Shown one piece after another: positions 1-6,769 of a DNA stretch of 8,172 nucleotides. Position 1 is the stretch's first letter, and each line of letters starts with the position of its first letter. The DNA comes from Balneolaceae bacterium (GTDB lineage Bacteria; Bacteroidota; Rhodothermia; Balneolales; Balneolaceae): NCBI GenBank assembly GCA_007134665.1, contig SLKH01000381.1, positions 1 to 8,172 of the forward strand. The letters run 5' to 3'. A model generated the notes under the pieces. It was not told the DNA's origin and made no database searches. It saw nothing but the letters and a program-made list of their open reading frames with translations. Made by a program: the position numbers and the translations under genes.

Positions 1-776
1 ATAACATACCGTTCTTTTACATTGGGAATCCAGACTCTTAACTGCATATCCCAGGATGAATCGCCAAATGCAGTAAAATGAATCTGGGGTTTGGGTTCTC
101 TCATTACTTTATCATGTTCGCCTGCAACTTCCTCAAGTGCTTTCAATACTTTATCCAAATCAGATGAGTAGGATACGCCAACATTTATGTCGAGCCGGAA
201 CGATGGATCACCGTGTGAATAATTTACCACATTCGACCCGACAAACTCCTGGTTAGGCACGATAATCGAGATATTGTTTAACGTACGAATTTTGGTTGAA
301 CGGATATTTATTTCAATTACATCCCCCTCAACACCGCCGACTTCCACCCGATCGCCCACACTGATCGGCCTTTCAAATAATACAATCAAACCGGAGATAA
401 AATTATTGGTAATGTTTTGAAGCCCAAAACCGATACCAACAGACAGAAGTCCAAAGATTACAGCCAGGCTGCTGAGGTCAATTCCAACAAACTGAAATGA
501 AATCAGTACACCGATGGTAACAATAACGTAATAGGTAATTCTTGACAGTGTATACCTGAGGCCACTCTCAATTTCAAACCTCGTCAGAATACGTTTCTGA
601 AGTGCATTTTTGACAAATCTGCCTAAAAGGACCGATCCTACCAAAAAAAAGATAAAAATAATGATAGAGAGCAATGTTACCGGTGTCTCCTGCAGCCTGA
701 AAAGAGTTGCTGTCAGAAGCTCATGAATATCCCCGAGTATCTCGGTCCAGGTAAACTGGCCGTTTTCGGATTCCAT
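1..776 (-). CDS. MscS-type small-conductance mechanosensitive ion channel (partial, C-terminus cut by window edge)
   Basis: My translation of the minus strand from the ATG at 776 stays open to the left edge, giving 258 residues. A TAG lies in frame directly before this ATG, so it is the first possible start. Three hydrophobic segments are visible, at about residues 32-55, 78-98 and 101-135. The third holds the Gly/Ala-rich pore-helix signature GIGFGLQNITNNFISGL (115-131), followed by FERPISVGDRVEVGGVEGDV (134-153), the entry to the MscS beta domain. The segment from IRTLNN through IIVPNQEF (163-178) is also typical. In this family the protein is an inner-membrane channel that releases solutes on hypo-osmotic shock. 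The short N-terminus with three predicted helices resembles the compact MscS form rather than the long MscK forms. It lies 148 bp downstream of glgP on the same strand, and no Shine-Dalgarno motif precedes the ATG. The family call is firm; the physiological role is inferred. Confidence 0.93.
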   Translation of the reverse strand, partial: MESENGQFTWTEILGDIHELLTATLFRLQETPVTLLSIIIFIFFLVGSVLLGRFVKNALQKRILTRFEIESGLRYTLSRITYYVIVTIGVLISFQFVGIDLSSLAVIFGLLSVGIGFGLQNITNNFISGLIVLFERPISVGDRVEVGGVEGDVIEINIRSTKIRTLNNISIIVPNQEFVGSNVVNYSHGDPSFRLDINVGVSYSSDLDKVLKALEEVAGEHDKVMREPKPQIHFTAFGDSSWDMQLRVWIPNVKERYV

Positions 777-899
777 CTATTTACGGTTAGTTGCAGTTTT
801 GATTCATCAATCCTCACAGTAAACGGCAGCCTTAAAACCTGCGTTCCTCTGAATAAAGGTAAGTTTAAAACCCTGAATGGATTTTAATACTTAATAATA

Positions 900-914
900 A
901 ATACTTTCAGTATT
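900..914 (-). terminator. weak AT-rich hairpin after glgP, possible terminator
   Basis: A perfect 6-bp inverted repeat (AATACT, 3-nt loop, AGTATT) starts 10 nt after the glgP stop codon on the minus strand and is followed by TATTATTAAG. The stem has one G:C pair and the T-run is broken, so termination would be weak at best and read-through into the MscS-type gene is plausible. Confidence 0.25.
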
Positions 915-924
915 CAGCTCAAAG

Positions 925-3396
925 CTACTCACCCACCTTCACCGGTTCAACTTTCCAGATTTCCTCAGCATAATCACGTATTGTACGGTCAGATGAAAAC
1001 TTGCCTACCCTTGCCACATTGAGGATTGCCTTCCTCATCCACTCATCTTTTTTTCTGAAGAGTGTTTCAACCTCTTTCTGTTTTTCCAGGTATGGCTTGA
1101 AATCTGCCATGACCAGGAAATAATCCCCTTTGTGAAGCAACGCTTCGATGATCGATGAAAACAGGTGTGGATCTTCCGGGCTGAAAAAACCGTCTTTCAC
1201 CTGGTCAACGGCTTTCTTTAATTCCGGAGAATCATTGTAATAATTCCATGGATTATATCCCTCGTGCCTTAATCGCTCCACATCTTCAACTTTAAGCCCG
1301 AATATAAAGATATTCTCTTCACCCACTTCTTCGAGGATTTCAACATTAGCCCCGTCAAGAGTTCCGATGGTCAGCGCACCATTCAGGGCAAACTTCATAT
1401 TCCCGGTTCCGGAAGCTTCCATCCCAGCCGTGGAGATCTGCTCTGACAAGTCTGCAGCCGGTATCATTTTCTCTGCAAGTGTCACACTATAATTTTCCAG
1501 GAAAACACATTTCAGTTTATCACCTATTTCAGGGTCGTTATTGATTTTTTCGCTGATACTGTTAATCAGTTTGATGTGCATTTTCGCCATCGTATAACCC
1601 GGAGCTGCTTTTCCGGCAAAAATGACCGTTCTCGGTTCAAAATCTGCATCCGGGTTCTCCTTTATTCTGTTATATAGAGCTACCGTATGCAGAGCTGCCA
1701 TCAACTGACGCTTGTACTCATGAATCCGTTTGATCTGGATATCAAATATCGAGTTTCGATTGACATTGATACCGTTATGCTCTTCGATATAATCAGCCAG
1801 TTTATTCTTATTCGCCTGTTTGATATCTGCAAACTTTTTTCTGAAAGCTTTATCATCTGCAAACTTTTCGATCTGCCTGATTTGATCCAGGTCTGTAATC
1901 CACTCTTCTCCAATTTTAGATGTAATCAGCTCAGACAGTTCACGGTTACACTGCCGGATCCATCTGCGGGGTGTAATTCCATTGGTTTTATTGGTAAACC
2001 GGTCAGGATACATTTCATAAAAATCCCGAAAGAGTGTTTTCTTTATGAGGTCGCTATGCAGTGCTGCAACCCCGTTGATTTTATGTGAACCGACGATACC
2101 GAGGGATGCCATATGAACAACAGGGTCTTCACCTTCTCCGACAATCGACATACGGCTGATCCGGTTTCGATCTCCTTCAAATTTTACCTGCACATCTTTC
2201 AGGAAGCGCCTGTTGATTTCATAAATGATATGAAGATGACGCGGCAGCAGTGACCGGATAAGAGATACCGGCCATTTCTCAAGAGCTTCCGGTAACAGTG
2301 TATGATTTGTGTAAGAAACCGTATTTACTACAATATCCCAGCTCGTCTCCCAGGAGAGGCCTTCTTCATCCACAAGTATCCGCATCAGTTCCGGAATCGC
2401 CAGGTTCGGATGGGTATCGTTACACTGAATAGCCACTTTTTCGGGCAGTTTTCTCCAGTCATCCTCCGTTTTTCTGAATCTTCTCAGGATATCCTGCACA
2501 GATGCAGAAACCAGGAAATACTCCTGTTTCAGACGAAGTTCCTGGCCGACGAAGACCTTGTCATTCGGATAGAGTACCCGCGAAATATTTTCATTTAGCT
2601 GCGTATCCCTGACAGCGTCGATATACTGTCCCTGGTTAAAGCTTTTCAGGTCGATAAACGAGGATGATGTTGCCTTCCATAATCTCAGGTTGTTGACCAC
2701 ATCGTTTTTATACCCCGGTATCATGGTATCATGCGCGATAGCCAATACATCATGGGTATTTTCCCATTTAAATCTCAAATCGCCATTATTTTTATGATAA
2801 GGATTTGCTTGTCCATAGAACTGCACGGGGTATTTAGTTTTTGGACGAATGACATCCCAGGGATTCCCATATCGAAGCCAGAGATCCGGTTTTTCCACCT
2901 GGTATCCGTTTTCAATGCTTTGATAAAATATTCCATAGTCATAACGAATTCCGTACCCCATTGCTGGTATCCCGATCGTCGCCATCGAATCAAGAAAGCA
3001 GGCTGCAAGCCGTCCGAGCCCGCCGTTTCCGAGGCCGGCATCCCATTCAACATTTTTGATCTCATCATAATCGAGCCCAAGATCATGAAGTGCCTCAGCG
3101 GCCACATCCTGGACACCAAGATTGACAAGCATGTTCTCAAGCAGTCTCCCAATCAGGTACTCCATTGAGATATAATATACCCGCTTTGCATCCTTATTGT
3201 AGTGTGTCTGCTGGGTATTAAGCCACCTGTCATGAAGTCTGTCGAGCAGTGCCAACACAACACTTCGGTAATTATCCCATTCAGTCATTGAAAATTCATC
3301 TTTTGCCAGGGTATATCTGAGATGCTCTTTTATATCTTCCCGAAAAGCGTCTTTATCCATTCCTGTTCGGGTTGAAATCGATTTCTTCTTGCTCAT
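925..3396 (-). CDS. glgP: glycogen/alpha-glucan phosphorylase
   Basis: This is a full-length 823-residue GT35 phosphorylase of the usual length. It removes terminal alpha-1,4-linked glucose units from glycogen or maltodextrin with inorganic phosphate, giving glucose 1-phosphate, and acts in the cytoplasm. Visible family motifs are GLGNGGLGRLAACFLDSMAT (121-140), CNDTHPNLAIPELMR (325-339), TNKTNGITPRRW (468-479), QIKRIHEYKRQ (554-564) and EASGTGNMKFALNGALTIGT (660-679). By family homology K668 in the last motif is the lysine that binds pyridoxal phosphate. The sequence is of the long E. coli GlgP/animal type, not the short Thermus-like type. The ATG at 3396 has only AT-rich sequence and no Shine-Dalgarno motif upstream. 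It lies 42 bp after ispE on the same strand, with no other glycogen gene in the window. Residues matching the animal AMP site appear partly kept (see findings). Confidence in the function is very high. Confidence 0.98.
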   Translation of the reverse strand: MSKKKSISTRTGMDKDAFREDIKEHLRYTLAKDEFSMTEWDNYRSVVLALLDRLHDRWLNTQQTHYNKDAKRVYYISMEYLIGRLLENMLVNLGVQDVAAEALHDLGLDYDEIKNVEWDAGLGNGGLGRLAACFLDSMATIGIPAMGYGIRYDYGIFYQSIENGYQVEKPDLWLRYGNPWDVIRPKTKYPVQFYGQANPYHKNNGDLRFKWENTHDVLAIAHDTMIPGYKNDVVNNLRLWKATSSSFIDLKSFNQGQYIDAVRDTQLNENISRVLYPNDKVFVGQELRLKQEYFLVSASVQDILRRFRKTEDDWRKLPEKVAIQCNDTHPNLAIPELMRILVDEEGLSWETSWDIVVNTVSYTNHTLLPEALEKWPVSLIRSLLPRHLHIIYEINRRFLKDVQVKFEGDRNRISRMSIVGEGEDPVVHMASLGIVGSHKINGVAALHSDLIKKTLFRDFYEMYPDRFTNKTNGITPRRWIRQCNRELSELITSKIGEEWITDLDQIRQIEKFADDKAFRKKFADIKQANKNKLADYIEEHNGINVNRNSIFDIQIKRIHEYKRQLMAALHTVALYNRIKENPDADFEPRTVIFAGKAAPGYTMAKMHIKLINSISEKINNDPEIGDKLKCVFLENYSVTLAEKMIPAADLSEQISTAGMEASGTGNMKFALNGALTIGTLDGANVEILEEVGEENIFIFGLKVEDVERLRHEGYNPWNYYNDSPELKKAVDQVKDGFFSPEDPHLFSSIIEALLHKGDYFLVMADFKPYLEKQKEVETLFRKKDEWMRKAILNVARVGKFSSDRTIRDYAEEIWKVEPVKVGE

Positions 3397-3404
3397 AATT
3401 AATT

Positions 3405-3434
3405 ATTGATTAAACTGATGGTATAATTGATTAA
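3405..3434 (-). repeat. pair of 9-bp direct repeats just upstream of glgP
   Basis: The minus strand carries TTAATCAAT twice, at 3434-3426 and 3413-3405, exactly 21 bp apart (two helical turns) within the 42-bp gap between ispE and glgP. The match extends to TTAATCAATNAT. It could be an operator bound on one DNA face, or chance in AT-rich DNA. The function is not known. Confidence 0.35.
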
Positions 3435-3438
3435 CAAC

Positions 3439-4302
3439 CTACTCTTTCAAATAAATTCCATAGTCGGGCTTAAATTTTGGCCTTGTCAGGTTTACCTGAA
3501 ACCCAAGATCATGAAACGACTCATACGCATTAATTGCAACAAAATCCTGGTCAAACAACCCGAAAACAGTGGAACCGCTTCCGCTCATTGAAGAGTATTC
3601 AGCACCAAATTCATAGAGCTGGTCTTTAATATTTCCAACAATTTGGCTTTTTGCGATGACCGGGGGCTCAAGATCATTCCGAAGCAGATATTGCCACTCG
3701 TCAACAGGTTCATTCAATAATATTGTTTCCAAATCAAAATCGGGTTCCGGATTTGGTTCACAATGGTTATAGGCTTCCTGAGTTGAACTTTCAAATCCCG
3801 GAAATACACATACGATCCAATTATCTGGCTGGATATCCAGTGATTTTATTTCCTGGCCGAGTCCCGTTCCAATGCCTGGTTTCCCTTTTAAAAAAAAGGC
3901 GATATCCGACCCCAGTTCACGGCTAAGGTCAATAAGCTCATCAGAGGTGAGTTCGGCGTTTTCAAGTTTATTCAGGATTCTGAGAGTTAAAGCCGCATCA
4001 CTGCTGCCTCCGCCCAAACCTGCTCCGGCAGGTATATTTTTTATTACATTAAACGAATAATGATTCTTCAGCCCTACATACTTTTCAAAAGACCTGTATG
4101 CTTTCGTAATCAAATTGTATTCATCTGCCAGAACAGAGGAATCGGATAATTTTAAATGGTATGCCTCCGACTTTTTTACTTCAAAACGGTCTTTCCATTC
4201 GATGAAACAGAATCCTGTTTCTATTCTGTGATATCCCGTTGGCAGCCGTTCCAAAACATTCAATCCCAGGTTAATTTTACCAAATGCTTCAGCTACCCAC
4301 AT
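3439..4302 (-). CDS. ispE: 4-diphosphocytidyl-2-C-methyl-D-erythritol kinase (IspE)
   Basis: This 287-residue GHMP-superfamily kinase has the usual IspE length. It phosphorylates the 2-hydroxyl of CDP-methylerythritol with ATP in the cytoplasmic MEP pathway to isopentenyl diphosphate. Motifs in order are FGKINLGLNV with K9 (the family's active-site lysine), PTGYHRIETGF (21-31), the ATP-binding glycine loop PAGAGLGGGSSDAAL (91-105), GSDIAFFLKGKPGIGTGLG (131-149) with D133 as the likely catalytic base, and the C-terminal SGSGSTVFGLF (240-250). The TGYH motif near residue 22 separates it from other GHMP kinases. A TGA in frame 12 nt upstream makes the ATG at 4302 the first possible start. It lies 73 bp after the LEA-like lipoprotein gene and 42 bp before glgP, so co-transcription is plausible. 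Its presence implies isoprenoid synthesis by the MEP route rather than mevalonate. Confidence 0.97.
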   Translation of the reverse strand: MWVAEAFGKINLGLNVLERLPTGYHRIETGFCFIEWKDRFEVKKSEAYHLKLSDSSVLADEYNLITKAYRSFEKYVGLKNHYSFNVIKNIPAGAGLGGGSSDAALTLRILNKLENAELTSDELIDLSRELGSDIAFFLKGKPGIGTGLGQEIKSLDIQPDNWIVCVFPGFESSTQEAYNHCEPNPEPDFDLETILLNEPVDEWQYLLRNDLEPPVIAKSQIVGNIKDQLYEFGAEYSSMSGSGSTVFGLFDQDFVAINAYESFHDLGFQVNLTRPKFKPDYGIYLKE

Positions 4303-4375
4303 AAATTTAAATCAGGTTAGTCATTTTCAGATTCAAGTGATTACTTCATAAAAGATCAAGCCCTAATATAAACAA

Positions 4376-5227
4376 TCAATTGCTCAACCTGTGCTGTCCC
4401 GATAAATGAAATGGCAGGAATGCTGTATCCCGGACAAAAGGCAGGTCAAGGTCAATCTCGCCACCGCCACTTATTGTATAGTTGAATACCTGGTTCCCTG
4501 ACAAGATTTGCAGTACGGCAGTCCCCAGGCTGGCACCGCTAAGCCTGACTGGTATTTCAATTTCTGTATCAGAATTGGCTTCAACCTGAAGTGGCTCACC
4601 GAGAGTTGAATCAACCCATTCACTGTCATTGACTTCCAGCCGGTAGCCGAAATTCCGGAAACTGAATCCAAATGTATTGGGGTTAACAACCCTGATTCTC
4701 GCTGCAAATTCAGCTCCATTCAGGCTTAACTGACGGATATCAAACCCTTCAAAACTGATTTTCGGTATCCGGATTACCGGCAAATACCCTTCGGCACGTA
4801 CAGGAATTCTTCTGCTCCCCAATACCGGCAAATCAAACTCAACTTCCGTTGCAAGGTGATAACGGATGCTGTCCCGCTCTAATACCGATCGGCCTGCCCT
4901 GTAAAGTTCCTGAAAATTCATGGACACCGGCACCTGTATCGTCTGTGTATTGCTGGCCGATATTTCAACCCTCTCGGTTCGATTCCCGGTAATCAGAGAC
5001 TCATCATTAATAAAAAACTCATACTGGTAGCTTTCAGCCCGAATATCCACGTTATTTGGATTGGTGACATCAAAATCGAACAGAAAATCCATCCCCTGAA
5101 ATGAAAAACCGTCAACATGAAAATCTTTGTAACTGACGGAGGGCGATTGAACACTTGAAAGCGACTGAAATAGTGCACATCCGGATATCGAAATGAATAG
5201 TAAAGAAATGAGTAAGATTCTTTTCAT
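4376..5227 (-). CDS. lipoprotein with two tandem LEA14/WHy domains
   Basis: I place the start at the ATG at 5227, giving 283 residues. The frame extends 12 codons further upstream to 5263, but only the shorter form begins with a proper lipoprotein signal: Lys-Arg, a hydrophobic core, and lipobox ISGC with the lipidated cysteine at 17. Alanine at +2 gives no inner-membrane retention signal, so an outer-membrane lipoprotein is likely. The mature part has two similar halves. Each has a hydrophobic strand leading to an Asn-Pro-Asn motif, DFDVTNPNNVDI (51-62) and RIRVVNPNTFGF (177-188). Each then runs through Y-x-L/F-E/F-x(2)-N-D-x-E/S to an I-x-V-P-V or I-x-I-P-V strand (97-101 and 223-227). This is the WHy/LEA_2 fold of LEA14-like proteins. 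The molecular function of bacterial members is poorly defined; stress or envelope roles are suggested for the family. It lies upstream of ispE on the same strand. The fold call is good, the function unknown. Confidence 0.85.
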   Translation of the reverse strand: MKRILLISLLFISISGCALFQSLSSVQSPSVSYKDFHVDGFSFQGMDFLFDFDVTNPNNVDIRAESYQYEFFINDESLITGNRTERVEISASNTQTIQVPVSMNFQELYRAGRSVLERDSIRYHLATEVEFDLPVLGSRRIPVRAEGYLPVIRIPKISFEGFDIRQLSLNGAEFAARIRVVNPNTFGFSFRNFGYRLEVNDSEWVDSTLGEPLQVEANSDTEIEIPVRLSGASLGTAVLQILSGNQVFNYTISGGGEIDLDLPFVRDTAFLPFHLSGQHRLSN

Positions 5228-5702
5228 ATGAACTGAGCTGAATAAACCTGAAGGAACAGTCATCTTTTTAAGCCGGGATCACATTAACGGCTGTCCACAA
5301 TCTAAGCTTTTCATGCGGATTATTCAGCAGGTATTTTCCAATTAAAATTAACCTGAGCTATGCACTCATAAATATAGATTACTTAATAACTTTGAAATTG
5401 ATCCCGGTTGTTTTATCTAATCGATTTAAATGTTTTGGACAGAACTGGTTCGTAACATTGAAGACTTGAGAAACTTACTGGCAAACAATGAGATAGATAT
5501 GTATTTTTAAATTATGTAAATCAGTGCTACAATTAGCCAATAAGATCATCTTTTAGTAAAAATACATCTGTCTGGTTAACCTTTAGTATAGAGTCTGTGT
5601 TTCAAATTTCACACAGTCTTATATCCCGAGAACTTTACAGTTAGTTGAGATAACGGTTTTTTTTACATTTCCTCGTAAACCTTTATATGATTGATAGATA
5701 CA
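5228..5702. other. divergent intergenic region (475 bp)
   Basis: This AT-rich stretch separates the minus-strand lipoprotein gene from the plus-strand Stealth gene and must hold promoters for both directions. I see no tRNA, rRNA or recognisable riboswitch. Visible elements are TAACTTTG at 5387-5394, which fits the Bacteroidota -7 motif TAnnTTTG but has no TTTG at the right distance upstream; a short plus-strand ORF at 5430-5510; an inverted repeat at 5595-5616; and TTTACA (5662-5667) with TATGAT (5686-5691) 18 bp further on. This last pair resembles a sigma-70 promoter but would put transcription start only a few bases before the ATG at 5703. None of these promoter calls is secure. Confidence 0.6.
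5595..5616. repeat. 22-bp inverted repeat upstream of the Stealth gene
   Basis: CTGTGT and ACACAG are perfect inverted arms separated by 10 nt, centred about 97 bp before the ATG at 5703. It could be an operator or a weak hairpin. The TGTG and CACA half-sites are 10 nt apart rather than the 8 nt of a CRP/FNR-type site, so I do not assign a regulator. Confidence 0.3.
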
Positions 5703-6707
5703 ATGCAGATTGATGCTGTAATCACGTGGGTAAATGGTGACGATGAAGTCCACCGAATTAAAAGATTGAATGCACTTTCTGCCAGGGCCGGTGAATTTAA
5801 AAATGAGCTGATTACCGGACGAGACAGAACGCGGTTTCTCGATAATGGCGAACTGGAGTATTGCATTCTTTCTATTCATAAATTTGCACCATGGATTCGA
5901 AAAATTCACCTGGTCACAGACAATCAGGTACCTGAATTTCTGACTCCGGACCTGCAATCGAAGTACAATGTAAATATTGTTGATCATAAAGAAATTTTTG
6001 AGTCATATGACTGGGCACTGCCAACTTTTAATACCCGGACTATTGAAACAGGCCTGTGGAGAATCCCGGGGTTAGCTCCCTATTTTATTTATTTCAATGA
6101 TGATTTTATCATAACCAAAGAGGTTCGGCCAAATCATTTTTTCAGGGATGGCAAGGTAGTATTGCGAGGCCATTGGAGCTCTTTAAAAAATTATGGCCCA
6201 TTTCGCCTGAAAATTAATGATTTGTTCAGTATTGCTGCCAAACGCATTTTGGGCATTACCAGGTCAATGCACCTGTTGCTTCAAATTCGTTCGGCATCAT
6301 ATGCAGGTCTTAAGAACAGTTTTTTCAGGGCACCACATGTACCGCATCCTGTCCGGACAGAGACATTAAAAAAATTTTTTAGTGAGAACCCTCATTTGTT
6401 TAATAACAACATCAAATATCGCTTCAGAAATACAGATCAATTTTCTGCCATATTTCTTGCAAATCATCTGGAAATAAAAAATAAACATGCTGTACTAAGA
6501 GATACGAAAGATTATGTAATGATAAATGGAGAGATGGACTTTGACTTTTCTGTCAATAAAAAGCTGAATGATATAAAAAATGACTGTATTCGCTTTGTTT
6601 GTTTACAGGGATTCGAACATTTCAGGGAAAAACAAAAGAATAAAATTATGGCGGAATTTAACCATCTTTTAAATAATGTTGAACCGGATTTGGTACCCAC
6701 AGATTAA
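5703..6707 (+). CDS. Stealth-family sugar-phosphate transferase (capsule/phosphoglycan type)
   Basis: This is a 334-residue cytoplasmic-type protein without signal or membrane segments. All four conserved Stealth regions are recognisable in order. CR1 is IDAVITWVNGDD (3-14). CR2 runs from RTRFLDNGELEYCILSIHKF through APWIRKIHLVTDNQ (42-75). CR3 runs from LPTFNTRTIETGLWRIPGL to FIYFNDDF (106-135), with N132-D133-D134. CR4 starts at HVPHPV (212-217) and continues through YRFRNTDQF (239-247). The family includes bacterial capsule polymerases that move a sugar 1-phosphate onto a growing glycan, and the catalytic part of animal GlcNAc-1-phosphotransferase. Specific substrates cannot be read from the sequence. 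I chose ATG 5703 over TTG 5691 because CR1 lies at the extreme N-terminus of relatives; a TGA directly before the TTG rules out any longer form. A membrane-protein gene follows 62 bp later on the same strand. Confidence is high for the family and low for the substrate. Confidence 0.92.
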   Translation: MQIDAVITWVNGDDEVHRIKRLNALSARAGEFKNELITGRDRTRFLDNGELEYCILSIHKFAPWIRKIHLVTDNQVPEFLTPDLQSKYNVNIVDHKEIFESYDWALPTFNTRTIETGLWRIPGLAPYFIYFNDDFIITKEVRPNHFFRDGKVVLRGHWSSLKNYGPFRLKINDLFSIAAKRILGITRSMHLLLQIRSASYAGLKNSFFRAPHVPHPVRTETLKKFFSENPHLFNNNIKYRFRNTDQFSAIFLANHLEIKNKHAVLRDTKDYVMINGEMDFDFSVNKKLNDIKNDCIRFVCLQGFEHFREKQKNKIMAEFNHLLNNVEPDLVPTD

Positions 6708-6769
6708 CAGGGTTTTGACATTTTAAGATTATACTCTGGGCTAAATATCATAACGCTGAATAACCTTTC

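Noticed and set aside
1687..3168. Several long frames opposite or inside glgP (plus-strand 1687-2088, 2302-2598 and 2731-3168).
   Set aside because: They lie entirely within a well-conserved phosphorylase gene and show no domain features; they are shadow frames.
3360..3396. The GlgP N-terminus KSISTRTG resembles the KQISVRG sequence around the phosphorylated Ser14 of animal phosphorylase.
   Set aside because: The two arginines that hold the phosphoserine in the rabbit enzyme (R43 and R69) align with E34 and N60 here, and the spacing to the next conserved block is shorter, so a working Ser14 switch is unlikely.
5228..5263. An upstream in-frame start that would lengthen the LEA-like protein by 12 residues.
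   Set aside because: The extension would place 12 residues ahead of the Lys-Arg and hydrophobic core of a lipoprotein signal peptide; the start at 5227 gives a normal signal.
5596..5613. A CRP/FNR-like site TGTG...CACA upstream of the Stealth gene.
   Set aside because: The half-sites are separated by 10 nt instead of 8, and no other support exists.
6715..6747. A perfect TTGACA (6715-6720) with TATACT (6730-6735) and TAAATA (6742-6747) between the Stealth and membrane-protein genes, suggesting an internal promoter.
   Set aside because: The spacings are 9 and 21 bp, both outside the range a sigma-70 promoter tolerates, and the group probably uses a different consensus.
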